A stretch of 64,000 nucleotides of DNA. It comes from Posidonia oceanica (taxonomy: Eukaryota; Streptophyta; Magnoliopsida; Alismatales; Posidoniaceae). The DNA lies in contig JAZBRS010000023.1 of assembly GCA_037176725.1 (NCBI GenBank), positions 27,523,001 to 27,587,000 of the forward strand, written 5' to 3'. A program made the translations under genes and the position numbers. Shown piece after piece: positions 22,311-34,186 of this stretch (positions are counted from its first letter, which is position 1; every line of letters starts with the position of its first letter). The notes under the pieces were generated by a model that saw only the letters and a program-made list of their open reading frames with translations, was not told the DNA's origin and did not search any database.

Positions 22311-23729
22311 ACTCTGCATGCATATCTACCATCCTGCACATATCTATCATCATGCATTGTCATTTATCGCATGTACATATCATTTCTTGCATTCTGTAAA
22401 GCATAAAGCCATAAACATGAAGAAAATAAAAAGCAGTAAAAATATTTTCTTCGCCTTTCTACTAGTTTTCCCCTTTTATGTTTTCCTAAACAAAAATCAT
22501 AAAAATACAAAACCAATGCAAAACCCAAAAATATGTTTGTCCTTTCCCCTGCTAAATTATGCAAAACCCACAAACATTTGTATAATCAGAAACCTAGCTT
22601 TGGACAAACAAGCAGCGCCTAGAGGATGTCAAGCAGTGACAGTCTTAGGCAGGTCTCACCCGAGCAGCGCCATCTCTTGTATGTGGCTACAGAGTGAGAC
22701 TAGAGCAGAATAGAGTGTCTTGCTGAGCTCAATGCTCCCAAAGCAAGATCCACCATGACCAGAGAGTCCACCGATTATGGAGAGGACCAAAGTAGAGCAG
22801 AGCAAAGCCAGAGGCTGTATACACATTGCAGAGGCTGAAGGTGCATGCCGATCAGCCGAACTCTCAATACCTCATCCGGGACTACTACCCCAAGAGGGTG
22901 AAGACAAGCATATCCAAAAGAATAGAGATCATGTGAGCAAAAGAAATGACAACATGATATGCATACTGAGCACAAAAGACAAATGCAGAAAGAAGTTGAA
23001 GAAAGAAGGTGCTCATGAGAGGAGTGACTCGGACGAGTGTCGAAGCCACCTCAGCTATTAGCTTCAAACGCCACACTGGCAACTGCACGAGATGCATTAT
23101 CAGGAGGACCTGGCCCCACCCTCTGAGCGCAGCAGCACGCTCCAATCTCCTCTGTAGACATCTCTACTTCCTTGGCAGGCTAGATGCAACTCCAGTCACT
23201 CATGAGGGGAAAAGAAACATCATTCTGTGAGCATCAAAAGCGGTAGTCGGTCCTCGAAGAATTGAGACAGAGGCTAAGAAGCTGCATCCAACGCTTCTGC
23301 TACCCTGTAGCCGAAGGCTATACTCTGCAAAGCCAAGGCCTCATCCTGAGCCAAGAGCGAAAAAGAGAGCCACCGACCGCAACTCAGCATGGCCTCTCTC
23401 GAGGATCGAGATCTCCTGAGTCAGGGACCGCAAAAGCATCCTCATGGCATAGTTGCTTTGAGCCCAAAGCCCCCAAAACATGCATGCTGTAATATATCTT
23501 TATCTTCCTTTCTCCCTATTTTCGAAAATTGGAGCCGAGGATGAGCACTTTTGCCTGCCTCGCTCAGAGGCTTTGCGCTTTTCAAATTTTGCCGCCCACC
23601 GTGTGGGTAGGTCCGTGATGACCGGCATGTACCTCATTTGTCAGCTCGTGACGCTGCGAAGCATGCCCACGCTGAGACCATTGCACGCCTATCACGATGG
23701 GTTTCCTGTTTCCTTTCTGCATCATTCTA
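22311..23729 (+). other. T interior, no recognisable content
   Basis: About 1.4 kb between two repeat fields. The short ORFs on both strands lack motifs and codon structure. No pol remnant is found. Confidence 0.45.
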
Positions 23730-24470
23730 CATCTAGGCTGGTAGCCCTAACTGCTCGACGATGGGTCCGTCAACCTATCATTTTATCGCGCCATCATTTC
23801 TGCATTCGGGCTGGCAGCCCTAACTGCTCGGCGATGGGTCCGTTAACCTATCACTCTGCATTCCTCTACATCGGGCTGGCAGCCCTAACTGCTCGGTTGA
23901 CGCCCGTTAAAATGTCATCCCGCATATCCGCATTGCATTCGGGCTGATATCCCCAACTATTCAGCGATAAGTCCGTTAACTTATCACCTTGCATTTGCAT
24001 TATTCCATTGCATCCCCCACCGTCATTGCACTTTGCACAGTGACCCCTTACGTCCATTTCACTGCATTCGGGCTGGTAGCCCTAACTACTCGGCTGACAA
24101 ACCCGTTAGTGTTGTCTCCACCTTGCATTTTGATGCCAAGGGTGCTTCGGCTGCCCCCTGGTATCGGGCATCTTTATTTAGCTGCCTCATGGTATCCCAT
24201 TTCCATTTGCATTTGGGCTGACATCTCCAACTGTTACGGGAGCGTCTACGGACCTCTGCCACACCCTCGGGTATAGTACTCCTGTTGCATTCGTGGTTAC
24301 AAGCTGTCGCACTTGTAATCACCCCTCTTGCCTGACAGACTCGCTGGCCTGTCACCATCCATCGGGCTGATAGCCCCAACTATCCAGTGGTGAGTCCGTT
24401 AACTCCCCGCGGGCTGATAGCCCTAACTATCCAGCGATAGGTCCGTTAACCTATCACCCATTTCATCTTA
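23730..24470 (+). repeat. Dispersed/tandem repeat field in T
   Basis: Eight or so copies of GGGCTGGCAGCCCTAACTGC or GGGCTGATAGCCCTAACTAT, followed by GGTCCGTTAACCTATCA-type ends, spaced by 40-130 bp of TGCATT-rich sequence. 24133-24200 contains GATGCCAAGG, CCCCCTGGTATC and ATGGTATCC, a degenerate form of the hairpin module of H and D. Confidence 0.75.
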
Positions 24471-25539
24471 GTGTAATAGCATTTTGTTGCATGGCATCAG
24501 CATTTCATCATCGCCCGGACATCGCATGGCCAGGATCGTTTCCTGGTCTCACGTGCCTGGTGTTCCATCTATTTGTACACCGCATCTCACAGCATTTGCA
24601 TTGCATAGCATCATATAGCTTCTTTGTACTGCCTTGTAGAGTCAGTCCTAGTATTGCATCTCATCATTACACGGACATCACGCGCTTAGGATCCGTACCC
24701 CAGGTTCACGTATTGCCTAAGGCAGCATCTTCGTCGCCTGTATGCTTCTTTTTATAGCATTGCCGGCTCGGGATGATGCTCGCAGTAGTGCGTAACCCAG
24801 GATCGCTTTCTCGGTTCTGCGTGCCCGGCATTCCGCAGCATACCTTGCATCCCACTGCATAACATCTCATGCATTGTGCCCTTATTTGCGCTGCTGCTCC
24901 TCTATGGTTCTTCCCTCAATTTCCGCATTTCGCTTTCCCAGGTCTTTTAGTACCCGCTGCTGCATGCACATCCCCTGCTTTACTTTTAGCATATTTACTT
25001 TCTACGGTATCCCATGCACTTGCATCGCCATTGGTCTACAGCTGAGCTTTGCGAATGGCACCCCCGTTGCTCAGCCTACATGCATTGGCCAGCGACAGCA
25101 TTGCATTTCATTTCCACTTTTCCGCGTGCATGCACCATTCCGCTTTCCCCCAGAGGAGTTTCAGCGTAGTAGGCGTTAGGGTAGGCATGTCATCTGCACA
25201 GCATTCTAGTGTCTGCATTCATCTGCATTTGCATTCACTTTCTTGCATTTGCTTAGGACCCCCCTCTAGATTGCATTGCCCCTTCCGCCTCTTTGCTGCC
25301 TCGCCTGGAGGTAAGCACTTTCTCCTTCTCGCGGCCTCGTGAGCTCCTGCTTGTTTTACTTGTCTCGAACGGACAAGGGCCCTTGGTCTCCCCTGGACTA
25401 GCAGCCTGCCCAAGCAGTAAGCGCGTTAGCCCTCCCAGAGCAGCTTTTTGCGCAAGCTTGGACAAGCAGCCAACTTGCCGCACTGCACTGTAGAACCCCC
25501 TGCTTCTTCTCCATGCATCACTCTGCACTACCCCAGCAT
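24471..25539 (+). other. T interior, unassigned
   Basis: About 1 kb rich in GCATTTGCAT-like words, with no recognisable gene or clear tandem array. Confidence 0.4.
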
Positions 25540-25800
25540 TGACACTAGCACCCAAGCATTAGCACTCCTGCAAGCATTCAAGCATTAGCATTCAAGCACG
25601 CACAGCATTAGCACTCCTGCAAGCATTCAAGCATTAGCATTCAAGCACACACAGCATTAGCACTCTCAAGCATTAGCATTCAAGCACGCACAGCATTAGC
25701 ACGCACAGCATTAGCACTCTCAAGCATTAGCATTCAAGCACGCACAACATTAGCACTCTCAAGCATTAGCACTCTGCAAGCATAGCAAGCCCCATGCATC
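25540..25800 (+). repeat. AGCATTAGCACT minisatellite in T
   Basis: Short units AAGCATTAGCATTCAAGCAC and CACAGCATTAGCACTC are repeated about ten times, then fade into GCATTAGCAT words to about 25990. Confidence 0.8.
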
Positions 25801-26127
25801 AGCATCGGCATTAGTGCCAGCACTCCCCATGCATTAGCATAGCATCTCCCCATGCACAGCACTCGCACGTGCACTAGTTCAGTGTTGGCATTCGCATCGT
25901 ATACCAGTTCTGCACTAACATCTAACATAACATTTGCACTAACCTCTGCATTAGCATGCATTGCATTGCGTTAGCATCTTGCATCTGCATTTGCATTGTG
26001 GCATCAAGTCATGATTTCCGGTGCATCCGTCGGATAAGTGACTCATGCCCACAGCAATTTCTGCTCCTACCAACGTCAGGTAGGGTGTCTTGTCTACCCT
26101 GAGCAGTGGTCTCGCTACGCTTGACCT

Positions 26128-26145
26128 CACTCAGGGAGGGGCATC
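26128..26145 (+). other. Polypurine tract of element T
   Basis: CACTCAGGGAGGGGCATC lies directly before the TG of the 3' LTR. It is the same tract as in H and D. Confidence 0.85.
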
Positions 26146-29100
26146 TGTAGACACCCCATTCTGACAGCCCGGAAGTTGGTTGTTTTCTCCTACAGGCTCG
26201 TGTGGACTCTGGAATGGCACTCCTTTTTCTAACCCATTTTCTAGCCCAAAACCTAGCCCAAAACCTCACCTAAATCCCAAGCCTAAACCCTAAGCCTTTT
26301 TACACCTTTTTCCACCCTTTTAGCCCAAGCCCAAGCCCTTTTGCAGCCTTTTGCCAACTGTGTGTGTTGGACGTTGGAATAGGCAGCGTCCAACGTTGGA
26401 CGTGGCCTGTGCTAGCGTCCAACATTGGACGCCTCCTACTCCCGCGTCCAATGACTCGGTTGCAGCAGCGGCGGCTCTGCCTCCTTTGGCTCACAGCCCG
26501 TCCACTCCACCGCCTCCCCGCACTTACTACCCATCCCTTCTCACACACCATGCCATCCACTACCTTCCAAAGCCCAGTTACTACCCATCTCTTCTCCCTC
26601 AGCACCATTCCCGCTCTCTCTTCTCCTCACTGCCATTTGCCGCCTCTGTCAGCCACCAGTGGCTCCCTTGCCGGCCGACTGACATGCCCACACCCCTCCT
26701 GCCATCCCTCGTGGCTCCCTCACATGCAGAGCACCTGCCAATGCCTGCCAATTCCCCTCTGAGCCGCTGCAATTTGTAGCAAAATCCAAGCACCCATTGC
26801 ACAAAACCAGCTTAACCAGCCTTCTTCCTCAGAGAGCACAGACCCACACAGCCCCTGTCCTCTGCAATTCTCCACCTCCAGAGCGAGACCAAGGATCCAC
26901 CTTCCTCTCGGACCCTTCGCCGACCTCTCCCGTGCCTCCAGTAGCCCGCACGAGCTCGCCGGAGTCAGCTCCGCCTCTACTTCCACAGTGCCAGTGAAGG
27001 AGGTCGACACGCTGTTCCAGGCCACGACGAGGTAAGCACTCTATCCCCGTAGGTCATCCATGCTAGTGTGAGCGTTCCCATGCATCTTTGCACTTTTTTG
27101 AATCCTTTTGGCCACGATTTGTGGTCAGAATGGAGTTTAGTGTGTTGGACGCACCAGCTGGTGCGTCCAATGTTGGACGCGGCATAGGCTAGCGTCCAAC
27201 ACCCTGTCTTGCTCAACTTTTGTTCAGATGCTTTCCATGCTCTTTTGTTAGCTTTTTCTCTGCAAGTTTGTGTTGCATGCCTCCTTTATGCGTTTTAGAT
27301 GCTGTACCATGCCTATATCCATGCTTTGATCCATGCCTAAGCTTTTTTTGCAAGATTTAAAGCTGTTTGCTTCCTGCCTGCGTTGGACGCCTGGGTGAGC
27401 CGCGTCCAACGTTAGACACTGGTTCACCTAGCGTCCAACACCTCTGTTTGCTTTGCTTTGCTGCCATGCCTACACTTTGCTTTTTTGATATTTGCTTATG
27501 ATCCATGCTTGCTTAGAGATGCCTGGCCCCTATGGCAACCATGCTTAGGTTTGCTAGGATCTCTTTAAGTTGCTTGCTCCTTTTTGCAAAGTTTTAATCT
27601 TATCCTCCCATGCATGTCCTTCCTTTCTTGCTTTCCTTGACTTAAATGCTTGCTATGGATGATTATTTTGCTCTGGCATGTCTTTAATGTGTCTGCATGC
27701 ATATAGGTGGGGTTAGAGCTGAGCTCCCTCTTTAGCATAGATGAGCTTGCATTCTGCAGGTGTTGGACGCTGGGGGCTCCAACGTCCAACGTTGGACGCT
27801 TCTGCTTGCAGCGTCTAACGTCCTTGCTCCCCTGCCTTGTTCTTTCTGGTTTGCATGTTGCTCTGATCTAGTTCTTTGCATGTCTCCTGCGTTTCCATGC
27901 ATGCTTAACTTCTTTAGCAAATGTTCTTTAACTTCTTTAGATCATTTGCTAATTTTATGCTAGTTTCTTGTGTGTTTGTGCCTCCCAAGCGTTGTACGCT
28001 GCTGGTACAGGCGTCCAAAATTGGACGCCGGCCTAGCTCGCATCCAACGACCTGGTTGTGCCTTTGGCCTGGCATTTGCTACAGCAGGTAATTCTTGGTT
28101 TTCTTTTGTGGTCCCATGCTTGTATGTTTGCCCCATGCTCATATCCAGCAGCCCAAATGCATGTTCCCATTTTTATTTTGCTTTTGTATGCTTCTTTCTC
28201 TCCTCTGTCTTCTGGCCTGTGTTAGACGCCTGTCACTCTGGCGTTTAACGTTGGACGCCAAGCTTACAGGCGTCCAACGTTGGACGCCAACAACCTGCTT
28301 GCTTTGATCTTGGATTCTGGCTTGCTCCTTGCTCTGATTCCTCTTCTAATCTTCTGTTAGCTTAGTCTTGCATGTCATGCACCCATTTAGTTGCATTTTT
28401 GCATCAGTATTGCATCCATGTAGCTAGATTGCATGGTTTTCTAAAAATTGCATGCTGTCTGCCTCCAGCCGGTGTTGGATGCCAGCAATGCTAGCGTCCA
28501 ACGTTGGACGCTGGTGTTGCCAGCGTCCAATGGTTGCAGATGGCTGACAGTCATTTTAAAACGCCGATTTTGTTTCGCTCGTCGTTTCTCGCGTTTTGTT
28601 GCTTCTTTGGCTTGCTGCAACCCCTATGCATGTTGCCCAACCCTTTGTTTTGGTTTTGCACCCCGCTTTGCCTCGCTTTCCGCACTTTGCCCAGTTTTCT
28701 GCATTTTACATCGTTTCCCGCTCCTTTGCATAGTTTTCCATGCCCCTTTGCACCGTTTTCGGCTCTTTGTCTCGTTTTCCGTGCTTTGCGTTGTTTTCCA
28801 CATTTCGCACCATTTTCCGCACCTACTTTGCTTTATCGCTTGCATTGCTTGGTTTCCCCGTAGTTTTGCTTTATCGCCTGCAACTGCATTAGGACTATGA
28901 TGCTTACTGCTTAGGAGTTCTCACGAACCGGGGTTTGCCCAGTTCGAAACACTAGTAGCGCTGCTGAGCACATAGATAGCACGTTTATTTCCCTTGTGTA
29001 GTAGGTAGGGATTCATGGCATTTAGGCATTAGGCTAGCAATTCCCTGCATTAGCGCGAGATTGCCTAAGAAAGACCGACTCTCGGGCGTATCGGGGTGCC

Positions 29101-29469
29101 TAACACCTTCCCTGTGCGTAACAGGAGTCCTTGCCCTTTCTCTTGGCTCGCATCGACGTTTTCCTTTATCCTAGGCCTAAGTCATAGCATAGCATAGCAT
29201 AGCTTAGCTTAGCATTGCATCCCTTTGCCCCTCCTTGCATCCGGTTTTGCATGTCTTTTCATGCTTAACCCCTGGTTTTCCCTGTCTTCCAATTCAATAG
29301 ACCTGGTGGCGACTCCGATATTGTCTTATCATTTCTTTTCTTTTCTTTTGCCAGCATTTCTGAGTTGAGTTTCTTCCCTCGGATCCAGCCACATATAGTG
29401 AGCCTATTTTGGTCGGTGCACGCAAGCTTTGGTAACATGTATGGACGATCAGAATTCAGGATTACTACA
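26146..29469 (+). repeat. 3' LTR of element T
   Basis: TGTAGACACCCC...GATTACTACA, 3324 bp, in direct orientation with 15038-18344 and nearly identical. It has an extra GCGTCC-palindrome unit near 27145-27175 and a deletion of about 20 bp near 28840. The first base pairs differ at scattered sites, which would allow dating of the insertion. Confidence 0.92.
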
Positions 29470-29474
29470 AATAT

Positions 29475-30620
29475 GCCATCATATAGTGCCTTAGCTTTTG
29501 TGCAGCCCAGACAAGAGATAGGTAGGTCTTCTCTATTGTGCTATACCTGGCTTCGCAATCATTGAACTTCTTGCTCAGGTAATATATGGCGCGCTCCTTC
29601 CTACCCGATTCATCATGTTGGCCCAAGACGGCGTCCATGGAATGCTACGTGGTAGAAAGGTAGAGAAGCAGAGGTCTCCCCGGCGTGGGAGGAACCAAGA
29701 CAGGTGGCTTGATCAGTAGCTGCTTGATTTTGTTAATCGCAGCATGGCACTCCTTGCTCCAATCGATCTGTGCATTCTTCTTCAAGAGCTTGAATATTGG
29801 TTCATAGATGGGCGTAAGCTGTGCAATGAACCGGCTGATATATTGTAAACGCCCTAGTAGGCCTCGGACCTCCTTTTCAGCCTTAGGGGGTGGCATCTCC
29901 ACGATGGCTTTTGCCTTGCTCGGGTCCACCTCAATCCCCCTCTGGTTGACAATGTATCCCAGGAGTTTTCCAGATGATACCCCGAATACACATTTACTGG
30001 GGTTAAGCCGCAGTTTGTACTTCCTTAAGCGGTCATAGAGCCTTCTTAGACAGGCAAGGTGATCCTTGGGCTCTTTGGTCTTGGCAATCATATCGTCCAC
30101 GTAGACCTCAACTTCTTGGTGCATGAGCTCATAGAAAAGCACTGTCATCGCCTTCTGATAGGTTGTGCCAGCATTCTTGAGTCCAAACGGCATAGCTTGG
30201 TAGCAGAAGACTCCCCAGGGAGTGATGAATGATGTCTTCTCCATGTCTTCTTCTGCCATTTTGATTTGATTATAGCCGGAGAAGCTGTCCATAAAGGAGA
30301 GCATTTTGTGGCCTGTAGTGTTGTCGACTAGGACGTCAATGTGAGGCAATGGGAAATCGTCCTTGTGACTTGCTTTGTTCAGGTCCCTGTAGTCGATGTA
30401 CATGCAGACTCGGCCATCTTTCTTGGGCACTGGCACAACATTCGCAAGCTATTTAGGGTAAAGGACGACTTTCAGAAAATTGACATTGTGCTGCTTCATT
30501 ATCTCCTCTTTGATCATGAGCAGCCACTGCGGTCACCATCTTCTCAGCTTCTACTTTACTGGCTTGGCATCTGGATTCAAGGGCAGGTTGTGCACCACTA
30601 TTTCGACGTCGAGGCCGACC
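29475..30620 (-). pseudogene. H pol: reverse transcriptase and start of first RNase H, broken
   Basis: 29645-30436 reads an RT of 263 residues: PVPKKDGRV, YIDYRDLNKAS, FPLPHIDVLVD, MDSFSGYNQIKM, FGLKNAGTTYQ, the catalytic YVDD (about 30097) and LGRLQYISRFIA. It ends in LLLYLSTT followed by a stop where D has Gln. 29475-29640 continues with the RNase H start (KERAIYYLSKKFN). A further stop near 30449 replaces Trp of the D motif LYPEWLAN. It joins directly to 15037 across element T. Confidence 0.88.
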
Positions 30621-32643
30621 ATGCCTTCATTGCTCCAGGCGATGACATCTGCATACTCGTTCAAGAATGCAATGAACTCTGCTCTAGCCTAGGGCGACAG
30701 TTGGGCGCTGATGCGAACCTCTTTAGCTTCTTCGGCTGTGTCGATGTTGACAACCTCCGTCTTCTCTTCGACATGGAGGTTGGGGCCTTCTAGATCGTCG
30801 TCATAGGGCTAGAACTCAGGTGATGGGTCGTCATTCTTGACTTTGCCTGTGTCATCCTCCTCTCCGTATGTAATGAGTTCCGAGAGGATCTCCTTCTCAA
30901 AAGTAGGGTCTGTTATATCAAAGGAGTGTATATGTTCCACTTCTTGGCCATGGTGATGCTTCAGGATGGTCACGCTCACCTGAGTGTTCCTGTATCCTCG
31001 GTGCGCGATCTTTGTCCTAGCAACTTCCTCTGCCTATTCTGCTGCTGTTGGCTTTGCTGGCCGTACTATTGCTGACTCTGTCACGGACTGTACCACTGGC
31101 TCTGTTACTATCTGTGCTGCTGATGCTTCCTCTTCTGCGTTTTCTGTGGTGCTCGTAGAGGGTATATCAGACTGGCGGCTGCTCAAGGTATTGCCACTTG
31201 TTGCACTGCTTGAATGGGGCATGTGCTGCACAAACCACCTAGACCCACCTTGTGGCTGCAGAGAGATTAGCTCATCTGGTCTAGTGGGGGTTGTTGCTGC
31301 TGAGTCTTCTTCTATGATAGAGGCATGGTCCTTCTACAGGGAGGGATCTGTAGCCACGGCTTTCCCTTTCCTTACTGCCTTGTATTCTGCAAGGTCCTTC
31401 GTCAGTGGAGCAAGCTGTTCCTGAAACAACAGCTCCAGGACTCCCATCAATGAGTCAACCTAGGCCTCTACTGCCGCTCCTGCCTCCTCATCCGAGGGTG
31501 AGTCGACGTAGTAGGCGTCGAGGGCCTTTAGCTCTGGCCCGGCTGCTAGATGTACGATTTCTTTGGGTGTTTGCTCTGGCTGGCCTACGAGCACGATTGA
31601 TTTCGGTGTCCTAGTGATCAGAGATCCAAACAGATTGGTCAGTGGCACCGCAGATGGGTGCACTGCCAAAGTCACCGCTGCAACTAGAGGGGAGGCACAG
31701 ATGCTTTTCTGGAGGGCCAATGACTGGGGGGTTTTGTTGCTCAACGGGACCTCTGTATTTGGTGGTGATGGTGACTGCATGGCCTTTGACGCCATGGGGG
31801 CCTACCATGAGGGTTGATGTTTTGAGGTAGGAGGAAGTGTGACTAACTGAGCCACCGGCGTTGCTTGTGATGTAGCTGCTAAAGCGGGCCGAGTCGCGCT
31901 GCTGACTGAACTAAGTGACTGACCCGCCAGAGAGGGTGACAGCTGTACTGATGTGACTGCGGCTTGGGCAGACCGGCTGACTGTGCCTGAAGAGGTGCTC
32001 CTGACTTCGGAGCCGCTGCTACTGCTGGCGGTGATGCTGATGAAATTGCAGAAAGATTAGAGACTGTCAATTCTGCCAGAGGGCCTGCCAAATCTGCTGC
32101 CTTATCTGTGAAGGGAAGGGCTAGATAAACTGACCGAGAAGCTGCTGTGCCGAGCTGTATCTCACTGCAGGTCCGGGCTGCCCCTACTATGCTAAACTGC
32201 TCCTCATCCAAGTAGTAGTCCTCATTGCATACCCATTCTTCCGTTGGCAGCGAAGGGCTTTGGCATGACTCCGGTTGTGCTATGGCTTGACCACCGCTTG
32301 AACCTAGGGTGCCTGCACTATTGAAGCTAGTGAGGTCCTGGGGAATGATCATCCTCTGATTCTTTGGCTGCGGGTGTCTGTCTTCATCGGCCTACGGGTC
32401 GTATCCGAGACCCTCGTTGTCTCTTCGCTCCTCTACCGCGATCGGCTCAGCGATTCCCAGGCCGTATCGCCCGAGCGGCATCCCTTTGACGTAACCCCAC
32501 CTGTGATAGGCGTTTTCGACCATCTGGAAAGGGTTATTGTGAACGGCCAAGGAGTTGATACGTTCAAGATCAGGAATAAAGTTAACCGGCTCGCACCGGT
32601 TGACACGGTATAAAGCATCTGAAAGCTCAGGGTCAAAGGGGAC
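30621..32643 (-). pseudogene. H pol: linker region with G-patch-like domain
   Basis: This corresponds to D 60660-62820. 32400-32515 reads YHRWGYVKGMPLGRYG and GLGIAEPIAV, then RRDNEGLGYDP, a degenerate G-patch. 31879-32352 reads IIPQDLTSFNSAGTLGSS and EEWVCNEDYYLDEEQ, matching the D linker. The rest is a Ser/Ala/Glu-rich low-complexity linker with stops. It is interrupted at 32643 by solo LTR B (TSD 32644-32648). Confidence 0.7.
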
Positions 32644-32648
32644 AGTCC
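32644..32648. repeat. Left target-site duplication of solo LTR B
   Basis: AGTCC, identical to 34182-34186. Confidence 0.9.
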
Positions 32649-34181
32649 TGTAGATATCCTATTTTCGCATTTCTGAGAGTTCTTTTTGAGGATAGAAACC
32701 TTGAGACGCCCCAAGTCTCGTGCCTAAGTTTTGATAACACATCTTCCAGATATTCCTTGACTTCTGTAAAGCATCACTTGGTCCTACCTTGACTCAAGTT
32801 GTTGGCTGTGGCAGAGCTGACTCGCTCAAGCTCGTGGCAAGTCCGAGTACCCTGGGTATCCTTCATTTCTACTTAGATTCATAGTAGATTTGAGTTAACA
32901 TGGATGCCTCCTTGATTTCATAGACTATCTGTAGTTTCCCAGCCTTCTATCTTGTTTCCTCTGGCCAAAATCCGAGAGAAGGGCTGGAAATGACCTAAGC
33001 TTGATAGTAGCTAGTTGGAGAGGCGACTCAACTAGTTGCCTCCTAGAGAGGCAACTAAGCCCGTCGCCCATTACCTCGACGACTGCTTAAGAAGCCAACA
33101 TCAGCGGTGGCCCAGTCAAAAGCCATCTGAGGAGGCGACCTACAAGGACGCCACCTAGAAAGGCGACTGGGCGATCGTGGGCAGTGGTTGCTCACCACGA
33201 TCCCCTCAACCCTCAAGCGCTAGATCATCAAGTGGCTGAGCAGTTGCGGAACTGCCTCGGTCTTCCCCACGATCTTTGACCATTAGGCGTCACTCCATGT
33301 GGCGACTAACAATCGTGGCTCCCCCTGAACCGCTTTTCCACAATTATCTCCCACTACCCCCTCAACCGTTAGGCGCCATCTCAGCCGACGACTAACAATC
33401 GTGGCCTCGTTCCTGGGTCTTCCCACACTTTGACTGAGCGGTTGCTAGGTTTAGGCGCTACCCCAACGGGCGACTAACCCTAACTGCCACTTTTCTAGAA
33501 TTTTCTGAACTCCAACCGTCTTTACCCCTCCTAGAGTCTATAAATAGACCCCCTAGGCCAGTGGTTTGAGGGTCGGAATTTTAGAGAAAGAAATCCCCCC
33601 AGTCAGAATTTTGTGGAACCACCCTGTCAGTGTTAAGTCTCCACCTTCAAGAGCTAGAGTCTTCAACCTAGAAGCTCTATCTCCCACCTTCAGAAGAGGG
33701 AAACCCAATTCCCATCTTCATCCCAGGGATTCTCAACTACGCCAGAGCTCCGACTGTGCTTCCTTCCGACCTCCTTGCATACAGCATATGGGTGAAAGGG
33801 AGTATCTTCCTCCAATCTAATGTCTCATTGCATTTTACATTCCTTAGCATAAGACCCATAGCATGTGCATGTGGGGAACAATCCCCGGTCAGTATTTGTT
33901 TTCTTTTAGTTATGTCGTTTCGTTCACTTCGGTTGCTGACTACTACACTTGAGCTAATTTAGATCTATGTTGTTTTGTTTTGAAGGAAAGGAAGGAGTTT
34001 ACGTAGTACGAGGAAGCTGCTAAACGACAACCAGCCGTTGATCTAGTGGTCCAAGGACTCACATCATCATCTCCGCCTAGGTGTCTTGTCTACCCAAAGG
34101 CGAGTGGCGATCACAACAGAGTTGACGACGTACGTAGTGGCGCAGTCATCTTCTTAAACCCCCCCCAAATCCACATCCACA
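32649..34181 (+). mobile_element. Solo LTR B (1.5 kb) in H
   Basis: TGTAGATATCC...CACATCCACA, 1533 bp, with a perfect 5-bp duplication AGTCC on both sides. H reads on across it: the serine-rich segment before PFDPELSDALYRV in the D order is split here. A second LTR of the same family lies inverted at 37029-38612. It carries a canonical TATA box (33539-33547) and many GGCGACT/AGTTGCC motifs (33010-33480). No coding. Confidence 0.92.
33539..33547 (+). promoter_or_regulatory. TATA box of solo LTR B
   Basis: TATAAATAG after CTAGAGTC. The start of transcription is expected about 30 bp downstream (about 33570). The inverted sister LTR has TATAAAAAGG at 37635-37644 (-). Confidence 0.75.
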
Positions 34182-34186
34182 AGTCC
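34182..34186. repeat. Right target-site duplication of solo LTR B
   Basis: AGTCC, pairs with 32644-32648. Confidence 0.9.

Larger units (their letters stand above)
15038..29469 (+). mobile_element. Element T: complete non-autonomous TR-GAG-like LTR retrotransposon (14.4 kb)
   Basis: Two nearly identical direct LTRs (15038-18344 and 26146-29469), a tRNA-Arg PBS just inside the left LTR, a PPT just before the right LTR and a 5-bp target duplication define a whole element. The 7.8 kb interior carries a degenerate gag (19459-21618) and no protease, RT, RNase H, integrase or extra ORF. In the literature such elements are called TR-GAG. It would need enzymes from a relative such as D. It sits in H's pol between the RT/first RNase H part and the second RNase H part, in the opposite orientation. 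It is the youngest insertion in H judged by LTR similarity. Confidence 0.92.

Noticed and set aside
34073..34100. GGTGTCTTGTCTACCC in solo LTR B equal to a word in T's 3' UTR (26089)
   Set aside because: The inverted B copy has a different sequence at this place, so the match is likely chance or decay, not a shared site.
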